Notes under the pieces: model-generated
Databases searched by the model: none
What the model was told of the DNA's origin: nothing
The model's input: only the letters and a program-made list of their open reading frames with translations
In this document: piece by piece, positions 12,385 through 22,959 of the stretch
How positions within the stretch are numbered: the stretch's first letter is position 1
How the letters are laid out: each line of letters begins with the position of its first letter
Made by a program: the position numbers and the translations under genes
Assembly: GCF_026745355.1 (NCBI RefSeq)
Contig: NC_079206.1
Span: forward strand, 34,364,653-34,428,652
From: Beta vulgaris subsp. vulgaris
Taxonomy: Eukaryota; Streptophyta; Magnoliopsida; Caryophyllales; Amaranthaceae
Direction of reading: 5' to 3'
DNA length: 64,000 nt

Positions 12385-12794
12385 GTCAATGAAATTAAAA
12401 TCCAGCACATTTATAAGCATTATTATAGGATCTTGTAAGGCATGATTATCAATTATTATACGATATTTCGATAATTAAATGCGATGAAACACATAAGTGT
12501 ATGATATTATCGAATCCAACTTGCGTATTTATAATTTTTTTACTAAAAAGCTAACATAATCCAACTTGCCTATATCTAAGACATGAAATAATTACCAATC
12601 AAAATTTTTTATTATGAGCTTTAGCAAGTTCTAAAAAATTCTGATAAGGTCGAATAACTTTTGCAACTTTAGGTGGAGGCAAACAAACACTAATAAATTT
12701 ATCGCTAATGGTTAAAATAAGGAATTGTAATAGGGTTCATTCTTATTAATTTTGTTTTTGTTTTTGTGTAGCTATGAAATTTATTTTAACTTAT
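12385..12794. repeat. Left arm of a ~410-bp inverted repeat pair
   Basis: It is the reverse complement of 28122-28536. The match starts at GTCAATGAAATTAAAATCC here (ATTTCATTGAC there) and runs through to TAGCTATGAAATTTATTTTAACTTAT here (ATAAGCTAAAATAAATTTCATAG there), with only scattered differences and one simple-repeat length change. No coding content. The right arm lies only about 300 bp before the CHX start codon, so this is locus-native sequence duplicated in inverted orientation. Confidence 0.92.
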
Positions 12795-12850
12795 GTAATT
12801 AATTTATTGTGTGCACCCATAATCTTGTCTACCTGTTTTAGTACTTAAAT

Positions 12851-12901
12851 GACTAAAACATACTCCCGTCTTGATGACTAAAACATACTCCCGTCTTGAT
12901 T
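12851..12901 (+). repeat. Two-copy 25-bp tandem duplication
   Basis: The unit GACTAAAACATACTCCCGTC plus TTGAT is present twice in a row immediately before the copia target site. Non-coding. Confidence 0.85.
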
Positions 12902-12907
12902 AATTCT

Positions 12908-14779
12908 TGTTAGAATAATACAGAATAATATTAGCATATTCTTTTATTGTGCATACAGGAGGTGGGCTGGAAACGGGCTAGGCAGCAAAGGTGGGCTGGA
13001 CCGTGGGGAAATGCGGGCCAGGAGACGGGTGAGGGACCACAGATGGGCTGAGGGAAGTGGTGAGTGGTGCTGCAGGGGAGCGCTGGGCCAGCGAAGGAGG
13101 GGAGGGTGCTGGGAGTTGGGCCAGCGAAGGAGGGGAGGGTGCTGGGCGTTGGGCCAATGATGGAGAGGAGAGCCTGGGTGCTGGGCCAGGAGAGGAAGGG
13201 GGACTATGAGCCAGAGTGAGGGGCGCACGTAGGCCTGCAGTAGGAGAGAGAGGTTGGGCCTCGTGAGGAGGCCGGTTGAGAGTGTAAATGATGGCAGGAG
13301 ATAGGCCATCCTGTAGAAAATCATAAGTATGTGTTTGGGGGGAATGCAAGGTGGGGATTGATTTTGGCGAGAGTTTTATCCCGGTTGTTAAACCGGCTAC
13401 CATTCGTACAGTTTTGAGTTAGGCTTTGTCCCGGTCTTGGTCTATTCACCAGCTTGATGTAAAAAATGCCTTCTTACATGGTGATCTCAAAGAGACTGCC
13501 TATATGCATTAGCCCCTGGGTTTTCGGGATCCGCAGCGCCCCAACTATGTGTGTCTTTTGAAGAAGTCATTGTATGGTCTGAAACAGGCCCCCCGGGCCT
13601 GGTATATGCGGTTTGCAGAGTTTGTTTCCTCCATTGGATTTACTCATAGTAAGTCTGATCATTCTCTTTTCATTTATTAGCATGGTTCCGATATGGCTTA
13701 TCTCTTGTTATATGTGGATGGTATCATCTTGACTGCATCTTCTGACACATTACGTAAGTCAATCATGGCTCGCCTGAGCTCCGAGTTTGCCATGAAGGAT
13801 CTTGGATCCTTGAGTTATTTTTGGGTATTGTTGTGACTCGCCATGCAGGTGGATTATTGTTGTCTCAACGCAAATATGCTCATGAGATTATTGACCGGGC
13901 TTATATGTCTTCTTGTAAACCGTTTTCTACTCCAGTGGATACAAAGCCCAAATTGAGTGTTCATACTAGTGCCCCCCTATGCGGATCCATCCCATTACCG
14001 TAGTCTTATTCATGCATGATCCACGAGAGGAACACATGCAAGCTCTGAAGCGTATTGTGCGCTACATTGAGGGGACTATTGATCATGGGTTGCACTTATA
14101 TCCTTCCTCTACTGCCTCCCTTATTTCATACACCGATGCTGATTGGGGTGGTTGCCCCGATACTCGTCGCTCCAAATCAAGGTATTGTGTGTTTCTTGGT
14201 GACAACTTGGTGTCTTGCATAGCTAAACGACAACCCACTTTGTCTCCCTCAAGTGCTGTGGCCGAGTACCGTGGTGTAGCTAATGTTGTCTCTTAAACTG
14301 GTTGGCTCCGTAATCTTCTTCTTGAGCTTCATTATCCTCTTCAGACTGCTACCCTAGTCTATTGTGACAACGTCAGTGCTATTTATCTCTCTGGCAATCC
14401 TATTAACCACCAGCGCACTAAACACATTGAGCTTGATATTCATTTCGTTCGCGAAAAGGTTGCTCGTGGTCAAGTACACATGTTACATGTTCCTTCTCGC
14501 CATCAGATTGCCGATATTTTCACAAAAGGGCTTCCTCTGGTTCTTTTTGAGGATTTTCCTGACAATCTCAGCGTACGGAAACCTCCTGATTCGATTGAGG
14601 GGGTGTGTTAGAATAATAAAGAATAATATTAGCATATTCTTCATTATGCATAAATTAAGGATTGTATGATCTCTTGTAATTAGGAAGGTTGTTAATTGTT
14701 TCCTAGTTTAATTTGTTGTATAGTTTTGTATATCATTGACTTTGGAATGAATGAAACATTTGAGGAAAATATTCTTTCA
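12908..14779 (+). mobile_element. Internally deleted Ty1/copia element with intact target duplication
   Basis: The 5' LTR starts TGTTAGAATAAT at 12908 but is cut after about 50 bp. The 3' LTR starts at 14606 with the same text, just after a GGGGG polypurine tract, and ends ...TATTCTTTCA at 14779 (174 bp). The 5-bp duplication ATTCT flanks both ends (12903-12907, 14780-14784), so this is a real insertion that shrank afterwards. Only the C-terminal half of the polyprotein remains. A purine-rich block (12958-13330) lies between the LTR stub and the RT. Confidence 0.9.
13350..14605 (+). pseudogene. Copia reverse transcriptase / RNase H remnant
   Basis: The plus-strand frames give VGIDFGESFIPVVKPATIR, then WSIHQLDVKNAFLHGDL, CLLKKSLYGLKQAPRAW and LLLYVDGIIL. 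This is a copia RT; the metal-binding Y-V-D-D has become YVDG. RNase H follows with YTDADWGGCPDTRRS, LSPSSAVAEYRGVANVV, HIELDIHFVREKV and IADIFTKGL. Stops occur at about 13511, 13678, 13834 and 14294. Gag, protease and integrase are missing. RT would copy the element RNA to DNA, but this copy cannot. Confidence 0.9.
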
Positions 14780-14784
14780 ATTCT

Positions 14785-15120
14785 GACTAAAAGGACCAAT
14801 ATAAAAAGTTTGGTCCAAATTTCTTATAAGCATGTTCAAAATATATTTAAGAAGAAAAATGTTACAACACATTTAAAAGTCCAATTTGATTTTCTTGATA
14901 ATTAATTTTTTTTTAATATTTTGTAATATTTCTTTTATTAAGTAATTTAATAAAATCATAATTCATTCCTAACAAATTTTCTAAAATAATTGAATTCTAG
15001 GTTTGAAATTATAATATCTTATAAAGATAGAGTATGATGATTATTGATGGAAAAGTGAAAGTCAAATGTGCAAGTCTCCTAAGAAAGACATGACTAAATT
15101 CATATCTTTTAGTCAAATAC
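14785..15120. other. AT-rich spacer, nothing recognised
   Basis: No domain, terminal repeat or promoter is convincing. It is bounded by the copia target duplication on the left and a microsatellite on the right. Confidence 0.6.
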
Positions 15121-15528
<408 letters not shown>

Positions 15529-17557
15529 GTAGCCTAAAATATCAACGACTATAAATGAGACACGTGGCTCCATCGCCACCCTACACGTGGCACTTTGCTG
15601 ATGCAGTCAAGTACATGGCCTAGACAGGTGCTTGTCGTAAAGTACACTTTTCTGGATAAAGAAGGTTGTACTAGCCCTTTTCTGGCCCAACCTGTACTTA
15701 GGCCCAGTAAAATCAAATGACATATTTATAGAATCGATGATTTGTTCTCTCCAATCAATGATTGTCACGCACTAGTAGAATAAATGCTAATTGATGCGGT
15801 TAAAAAGTGGCATATTGCAGCGGTTTTGGGCGCGCAACAATTAAGGGCGCAGCAATAGGATATTATCTATTGCGGCGGTTTATAACCGCAGCAATAGGGT
15901 ACCATATTGCTGCGGTTCCTTATCAAAACCGCAACAATATTTATTTTTTTAATGTTAAAAAAAGTACACCTATTGCTGCGGTTTTGAGCCAAACCCGCAG
16001 CAATATGTGCACTTTTTAAAAAAAAAAACATTTTTTTTAAAAATTAAAATCTTCAATATTAAGAATACTTAAAATGCAATAAAAATTAAAGGTAACTAAA
16101 ACATCATATCAATCAGCAAAAAAATACTAACATAAACATAACCTAAATCAAAGGTCATTCAAAAAGGTGACCAAAAGATGACATTCAACCACAACATTCA
16201 AATTCATAATCAACTAACGACAATACTAAGCATTATATCTAAATCAAAAATAAATAAAAATGAATAAATATAAAAAAAATACAGAAGTTTAGATTAGAAT
16301 CGAAATTAAAATAAAAATGAAGAAAATAAAGAATACAGAAATTTAGATCTAAAGGGAAAAAAACAAAAAACAAAAACTAAAAACGAAATCGCAGAGCCAC
16401 CGCGAAGAAGCTTCGTGAAGGAGAGGAGCCGCCTGTGAAGAAGCTTCGTGACGGACAAACAGATCTCGAAGCTTAGACCCGTTTTGTTCGTCTTTGTCTG
16501 GTCCGACCCCAATACCGCATCCGACGTATGTCGAACTTCATCGAGGAACCGCACAACCGCGAAGAAGCTTCGTGAAGTGAGACTCGACGGTGTTAGATAA
16601 AGTCGAAGGAGAACCGGAGGGGAACGAGGATATTGCGATGGTGATGAGAGGCGTGAGATCCGAAGGGGAAGGTAGAGGGTGAGATGTGAGATCCGAAGGG
16701 AAAGGTAGGGGGTGAGTTCTGAGATACGAAGGGGAAGGCCGAAGGAGAGGAGTGAGAGGAAAGAGGAGGAGTGAGAGGTGCGTAATGGCAGGAGAGAGGA
16801 AATGAGGAAAAAACCCTAACTTCACACGCTTTTTATATATTTTTTTATATTTTTTAAGGAAATTGCTGCGGTTTTTGTCAATATAAGCAATATAATTAAA
16901 TCTACTTTTTTAATATTATCTTAATATATTGCTGCGGTTTTCTTAAAAAACCGCAGCAATATGTTTGGTCAAATAGTCAATTTTTTCAAAAAAAAAATTG
17001 TTGACACCATATTGCTGCGGTTTTAGGTTGAAACCGCAGCAATATCTTTATTTTATATTTTACCTTTTCTTTTTACGTGATATATTGCTGCGTATGGGTA
17101 AAACCGCAGCAATATCACCGCAGCAAATAGCAATTATTCTACTAGTGACGTGTCATAATATTACTGCTTGGCCAATCAGATGCTCTCAAATTAGGGTGAC
17201 ATCAAGGTACAATAGTCTTTTCAGACATTTTAAATAGTCCTTAAAATCAGGGGAAATGTACGTTTTTCAGAGTAATGTACTGTTATTCTGCCATAAATTC
17301 TCTCTCTCTCTCTTTCTCTTTCTCTCTCTCTTTCTACTTTCTCTCTCTAAAAGTTTCCTTTGCACTCGTGATACCTGACTTAAGCTTGGGGGGGGGGGAA
17401 TACCACCCAAACCTCCAGGGTGGGTCCCTTTTTTGCAAGTCTGAAGGTGGAGCTCAGGTTCGATTTTTGAGTCTAGGCATTGTTGAACAAGTCTCCTATT
17501 ATTGAACCTACTGTTGAGGATAGTAGTATTTATTTACGAGTTTAGCACTACGTAACA
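15529..17557 (+). mobile_element. 5' LTR of Tat element 2, split by a CACTA insertion
   Basis: It begins TGTAGCCTAAAATATCAACG and ends GTAGTGC-like text ...ACTACGTAACA at 17557. It is followed by TTTGGCGCCGTCTG, with the primer-binding site TGGCGCCGTCTG from 17560 complementary to a tRNA 3' end. Without the 1379-bp CACTA element and its 3-bp duplication, the LTR is about 650 bp. It carries a CACGTGG box (about 15561) and a CT-rich run (17299-17348) near the expected transcription start. Confidence 0.9.
15770..17148. mobile_element. Non-autonomous CACTA (En/Spm) element inside the LTR
   Basis: The termini are CACTAGTAGAATAAATGCTA on the left and, reversed, CACTAGTAGAATAATTGCTA on the right: 20-bp inverted repeats with one mismatch. 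They are flanked by the 3-bp duplication ACG (15767-15769, 17149-17151). Subterminal arrays of TATTGCTGCGGTTTT occur in both orientations at both ends, as expected for transposase-binding repeats of this superfamily. It is 1379 bp with no transposase. The interior (about 16380-16800) is purine-rich, repeats GAAGAAGCTTCGTGA three times, and may be captured host sequence. Confidence 0.95.
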
Positions 17558-17586
17558 TTTGGCGCCGTCTGTTGGAAGACGCAACA

Positions 17587-19266
17587 ATGAGTGATTGTCA
17601 CTCATCCAATGTTGCTAGAAACCGGAGTTTTGAGATCCAAGTGGAGGACACGGTAGGTGATGAAAGACCACTGAGGCAGGGAAGAGATAGGCCCCCTGCT
17701 GTTGTCAACATTTCTGGACGAAGTAGGGAGCCTATCATTTAAGAAATGCCCATCTGGAAACTGTCTTGAATGACTTTTAGACTAGGATGACCGCTGTCAT
17801 GGAGGAGCAAATCAAGAACAACATGTTGTTCTTTCAAGTCAATGCGGATCCAGCGGCTGTAGCTCTGCCTAGGGGGGCAGTCTTAGGAGGGTCTTCCAGG
17901 GACAAGCCGGCCTTCTCGTCAGCAAGTGTCCAAGCGAGTTTCAAAAGGAAAGCAGCCGGTTGTTAGTGAGCCACGGAGGAAGATGGAGAGGATAATATAC
18001 CTGGAGATAATATACCTACCAGCGGTCACAAAATGGAGATGGATGCTAGGGAATACCTGCAGGACAAGAAGGCAACCGCTCTTCAGTGCTCAGCCTTAGG
18101 GTCTACCCTTTATATGAAGGATCCTCCATTAAGGTTGTCATCCAGAACTGAAGGAAGAAGTCAAAGACCTTCGCCTGTCCAGCCAAGGCAAGAAAAAACA
18201 GTATTGTAACCTATGGTGTATAGGCGTCAAGGCCTAGTGAACATCTCTTCTAATCCTATGTTAAAAGAATATCGTCGGGAGCACATACCCACTGAGGGAC
18301 ATGCGGGGGCACTGAAGATTAATTGGGCGACTCCATTCTCGGCCAGAATCATGGATTCTCCTCCATACCCACGATAGAACCCTTTGACATAACTATTGAT
18401 CCAGACGATGATCTATCAGCATACAAGCATAAGATGTATGTCCAAGCAGTCGATGATGCTACCTGGTGTAAGAATTTTTCACCTACTTTGATAGAAGTAG
18501 CGCAAAAATAGTTCAAAAACCTTTCTCCAAACTCCATAAACAACTTCACAGAGCTTAATTAGTATTCTGTTCACTGGTCATTTCGTAGCAAATCGACAGG
18601 AATAGAAAACCAACATGCATTTGGGGAAGGTGATCCAAGGACAAAAGGAAGCTTTAAGAAGTTTTGTGAAGATGTTTAACCTAAAAGCATTGCAGATTCA
18701 GGATCTGAACGCGGGAGTGGCTTTTAAAGCCTTCATCAAGGGTTTAAGGCCAGGAAGTTTCAAATTTGAGCTGGTGAAAAAGAAGATTACCACTCTTACC
18801 GAATCCCTTCCTGAGGTAGAAGCATTTATCCATGTTACGGAAGTATGCACAGAAGGAAAGCATCCTGTAACAAAAAAAGACTGAAGAAGCACTTCAGCCA
18901 AAAAAGAGCAATCCCAAGAAAGCTGAAACTTGGGCATTGACTTCAATGACAACCTCATCCAAGAGAAGCAAAAGAAGTGAACCAACAGCATCAGTGGAAC
19001 CTATAGAATTAAGCAAAGATCAATATTTTATTCTTATCGAGATAAAAGATCAGCATGCACTAAAGGCGCCAACTGAAATGAAAACTCCCTATAGAAATTG
19101 GGATAAAAGCAAGTATTACCACTTTCATAAAGATTGTGGTCATGAAACAAATGAATGCAAACATCTGAAGAGAGCTTTGGAGGATTTAGCTCGTAAGGGG
19201 AAGATGAATTCATATCTATCTCAAGGAGGAAGAAAGTTTCAAAAGCGGGACGACCATCAGAACTGA
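17587..19266 (+). pseudogene. Tat gag of element 2
   Basis: The ATG at 17587 opens MSDCHSSNVARNRSF, the same N-terminus as gag of the intact element at 57318 (minus), and follows the primer-binding site by about 15 bp. Broken frames then give MEEQIKNNMLFFQV, the capsid stretch MYVQAVDDATWCKNFSPTL (18435 on), NLKALQIQDLNAGVAFKAF (18680-18730) and a zinc-knuckle-like HFHKDCGHETNECKHLKRA (about 19120-19180). Several stops (for example 17741 and 17769) and frameshifts make it inactive. Gag would package element RNA. Confidence 0.88.
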
Positions 19267-19299
19267 AGAAAAGAAAGTGAAAGCACTGACGAAGATGTA

Positions 19300-19926
19300 G
19301 TGCTTGTCATATCTGGAGGTTTTGCAGCAGGAGGTCCAACCAACCGGGGACATAATAATTACTTCAGGGAACTCGGACAGATCATGCTCACCAATCTGCC
19401 AGAGCCTGACCCCTTCCCTAAGGTAGTCGTCTGCGAGCTGGATCGCGGGAAGATAAGAACCCCCCATGACGACCCTGTGGTTGTGGAAATAAAAATTGCA
19501 AATCTTAGAGTGAGAGGGATCCTGATTGATACATGGAGTTCAACGGATATCATCAGTGTAGATTGTTTGTTAAGACTAAAATTTAATGAGAATGACTTGG
19601 TCCCAGTCCACCATCCCATCATAGGGTTTGGGGGAGGAGTAATCCACCCTATGGGAACTATCACCTTGCCTGTTAGGGTAGGAGACAAGGAGGCCCCCAG
19701 AACATTGTTTGTTAAGTTCTTGGTGGTCCGAGATTTGACGGCTTACAATGTTATTCTCGGACGACCCACCTTGAACCACATCAAAGCCGTTATTGTGACT
19801 CATTTGATGTTAATGAAGTTTGAGTGTGATGGAGGGAAGATTGGATCCTATATGGAGATCAGCAAGCAGCAAGAGAATGCTACCTCGCCACTCTCAAACC
19901 TTCATCATGAAAGTGAGAAAAATTAG
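19300..19926 (+). pseudogene. Tat retropepsin region of element 2, active-site mutant
   Basis: An open frame of about 208 codons carries ISGGFAAGGPTNRGHNNYF, FPKVVVCELDRGKI, IDTWSSTDIIS and GRPTLNHIKAVIVT. In the intact copy (C) the same site reads IDTGSSTDIIS, the D-T-G of aspartic proteases. Here Gly is replaced by Trp (codon at about 19534), which should abolish activity. Protease would cut the Gag-Pol polyprotein. Confidence 0.88.
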
Positions 19927-19991
19927 AACAGCCAAAGCCAATAGATGTAGAAGCGGCCGAGATGGTGAAGGGACAGATAAATGAGTTAAAG

Positions 19992-22959
19992 AACGAAGTA
20001 AATAGAACTTAGACGAAGGCCTCTCAAATGAGTAAGCCGTCCATCCTCTTGTAGAGTAAGAAGAGGAAGTGCATGACCATCAAAGAAGAAAAGGCTTCGT
20101 TAAAAGAAGTAATGGCCATCATGGGAATTGGACTAGAGCGGCCATAGCCAGTAGAAGTGCCCGCGGAGATTTGCTTGGATGAAAGACGCCCGGAGAGGAC
20201 GCTGAGATCCCAGGATCAAAGACGAACTGATAAAGCTGTTGAAAGAATTTGAAGATGTTTTTGCATACGCGGTAGAAGAGATGCCGGAAATTGATCTCGA
20301 AGTTGTCGTTCACAAGCTAAACATAGACCCTGATCAAAAGCCAATCCGGCAGAAGAAGAGGCACCTAGGCCGGCCAGAAATCAAGCTGTCGATCAAGAAG
20401 TCTAGAAGCTGTTAAAATCAAAATTCATCCGAGAGACTTATTACCGTATTGGATAGCTAATGTAGTCATGGTCCTTAAGCCGAAAGGAACTTGGAGGATG
20501 TGTGTGGACTACACTAATCTAAATAAGGCTTGTCCAAAGGACAATTTTCCTCTGCCAAAAAAAGATCGGTTAGTCGATTCCACGATTGGCATGCACTATT
20601 AAGCTTCATGGATGCTTATTCTAGTTTTTATCAAATTCCAATGTGGCCAAAAGATCAGGTTAAGACTTCATTCATTATTGAGAAAGGGCTTTGTGGCTGG
20701 CTGACGATGCCCTTCGGCCTTCGCAATGCACCAACGAAGTAATAGAACTTAGACGAAGGCCTCTCAAATGAGTAAGCCGGCCATCCTCTTGTAGACCAAG
20801 AAGAGGAAGTGCATGACTATCAAAGAAGAAAAGGCTTCGTCAAAAGAAGTAATGGCCATAATGGGAATTGGACTAGAGCGGCCATAGCCAGTAGAAGTGC
20901 CTGCGGAGATTTGCTTGGATGAAAGACGCCCGGAGAGGACGCTGAGATCCCAGGATCAAAGACGAACTGATAAAGCTGTTGAAAGAATTTGAAGATGTTT
21001 TTGCATACGCGGTAGAAGAGATGCCGGAAATTGATCTCGAAGTTGTCGTTCACAAGCTAAACATAGACCCTGATCAAAAGCCAATCCGGCAGAAGAAGAG
21101 GCACCTAGGCCCGGCCAGAAATCAAGCTGTCGATCAAGAAGTCTAGAAGCTGTTAAAATCAAAATTCATCCGAGAGACTTATTACCCGTATTGGATAGCT
21201 AATGTAGTCATGGTCCTTAAGCCGAAAGGAACTTGGAGGATGTGTGTGGACTACACTAATCTAAATAAGGCTTGTCCAAAGGACAATTTTCCTCTGCCAA
21301 AAAAAGATCGGTTAGTCGATTCCACGATTGGCATGCACTATTAAGCTTCATGGATGCTTATTCTAGTTTTTATCAAATTCCAATGTGGCCAAAAGATCAG
21401 GTTAAGACTTCATTCATTATTGAGAAAGGGCTTTGTGGCTGGCTGACGATGCCCTTCGGCCTTCGCAATGCACCAACGAAGTAAATTGAACTTAGACGAA
21501 GGCCTCTCAAATGAGTAAGCCGGCCATCCTCTTGTAGACCAAGAAGAGGAAGTGCATGACTATCAAAGAAGAAAAGGCTTCGTCAAAAGAAGTAATGGCC
21601 ATCATGGGAATTGGACTAGAGCGGCCATAGCCAGTAGAAGTGCCTGCGGAGATTTGCTTGGATGAAAGACGCCCGGAGAGGACGCTGAGATCCCAGGATC
21701 AAAGACGAACTGATAAAGCTGTTGAAAGAATTTGAAGATGTTTTGCATACGCGGTAGAAGAGATGCCGGAAATTGATCTCGAAGTTGTCGTTCACAAGCT
21801 AAACATAGACCCTGATCAAAAGCCAATCCGGCAGAAGAAGAGGCACCTAGGCCCGGCCAGAAATCAAGCTGTCGATCAAGAATCTAGAAGCTGTTAAAAT
21901 CAAAATTCATCCGAGAGACTTATTACCCGTATTGGATAGCTAATGTAGTCATGGTCCTTAAGCCGAAAGGAACTTGGAGGATGTGTGTGGACTACACTAA
22001 TCTAAATAAGGCTTGTCCAAAGGACAATTTTCCTCTGCCAAAAAAAGATCGGTTAGTCGATTCCACGATTGGCATGCACTATTAAGCTTCATGGATGCTT
22101 ATTCTAGTTTTTATCAAATTCCAATGTGGCCAAAAGATCAGGTTAAGACTTCATTCATTATTGAGAAAGGGCTTTGTGGCTGGCTGACGATGCCCTTCGG
22201 CCTTCGCAATGCACCAACGAAGTAAATAGAACTTAGACGAAGGCCTCTCAAATGAGTAAGCCGGCCATCCTCTTGTAGACCAAGAAGAGGAAGTGCATGA
22301 CTATCAAAGAAGAAAAGGCTTCGTCAAAAGAAGTAATGGCCATCATGGGAATTGGACTAGAGCGGCCATAGCCAGTAGAAGTGCCCGCGGAGATTTGCTT
22401 GGATGAAAGACGCCCGGAGAGGTCGCTGAGATCCCAGGATCAAAGACGAACTGATAAAGCTGTTGAAAGAATTTGAAGATGTTTTTGCATACGCGGTAGA
22501 AGAGATGCCGGAAATTGATCTCGAAGTTGTCGTTCACAAGCTAAACATAGACCCTGATCAAAAGCCAATCCGGCAGAAGAAGAGGCACCTAGGCCCGGCC
22601 AGAAATCAAGCTGTCGATCAAGAAGTCTAGAAGCTGTTAAAATCAAAATTCATCCGAGAGACTTATTACCCGTATTGGATAGCTAATGTAGTCATGGTCC
22701 TTAAGCCGAAAGGAACTTGGAGGATGTGTGTGGACTACACTAATCTAAATAAGGCTTGTCCAAAGGACAATTTTCCTCTGCCAAAAAAAGATCGGTTAGT
22801 CGATTCCACGATTGGCATGCACTATTAAGCTTCATGGATGCTTATTCTAGTTTTTATCAAATTCCAATGTGGCCAAAAGATCAGGTTAAGACTTCATTCA
22901 TTATTGAGAAAGGGCTCTGTGGCTGGCTGACGATGCCCTTCGGCCTTCGCAATGCACCA
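19992..22959 (+). repeat. Four-copy tandem array of a 742-bp pol segment
   Basis: Copies lie at about 19992-20732, 20733-21474, 21475-22215 and 22216-22959. Each junction reads GCAATGCACCAACGAAGTAA, joining the RT palm text (FGLRNAP, cut after GCACCA) to the linker upstream (AACGAAGTAA). By eye, copies differ at only a few positions (for example CCGTCC/CCGGCC near the start, one A in copy 2, single-base slips in copies 1 and 3). Each unit covers the protease-RT linker and the RT fingers, with DAYSSFYQIPMWPKDQ and GLRNAP. Only copy 4 runs on into the rest of RT. Confidence 0.96.

Noticed and set aside
12944..13403. Proline/serine-rich minus-strand frames
   Set aside because: Not a host gene: they lie inside the copia element and end at its LTR stub. 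Treated as rearranged element sequence.
20119..22646. Repeated minus-strand frames (MNDNFEINFRHLFYR..., MILTASRLLDRQ...)
   Set aside because: They recur only because the 742-bp unit is repeated. They are antisense to the pol linker and RT.
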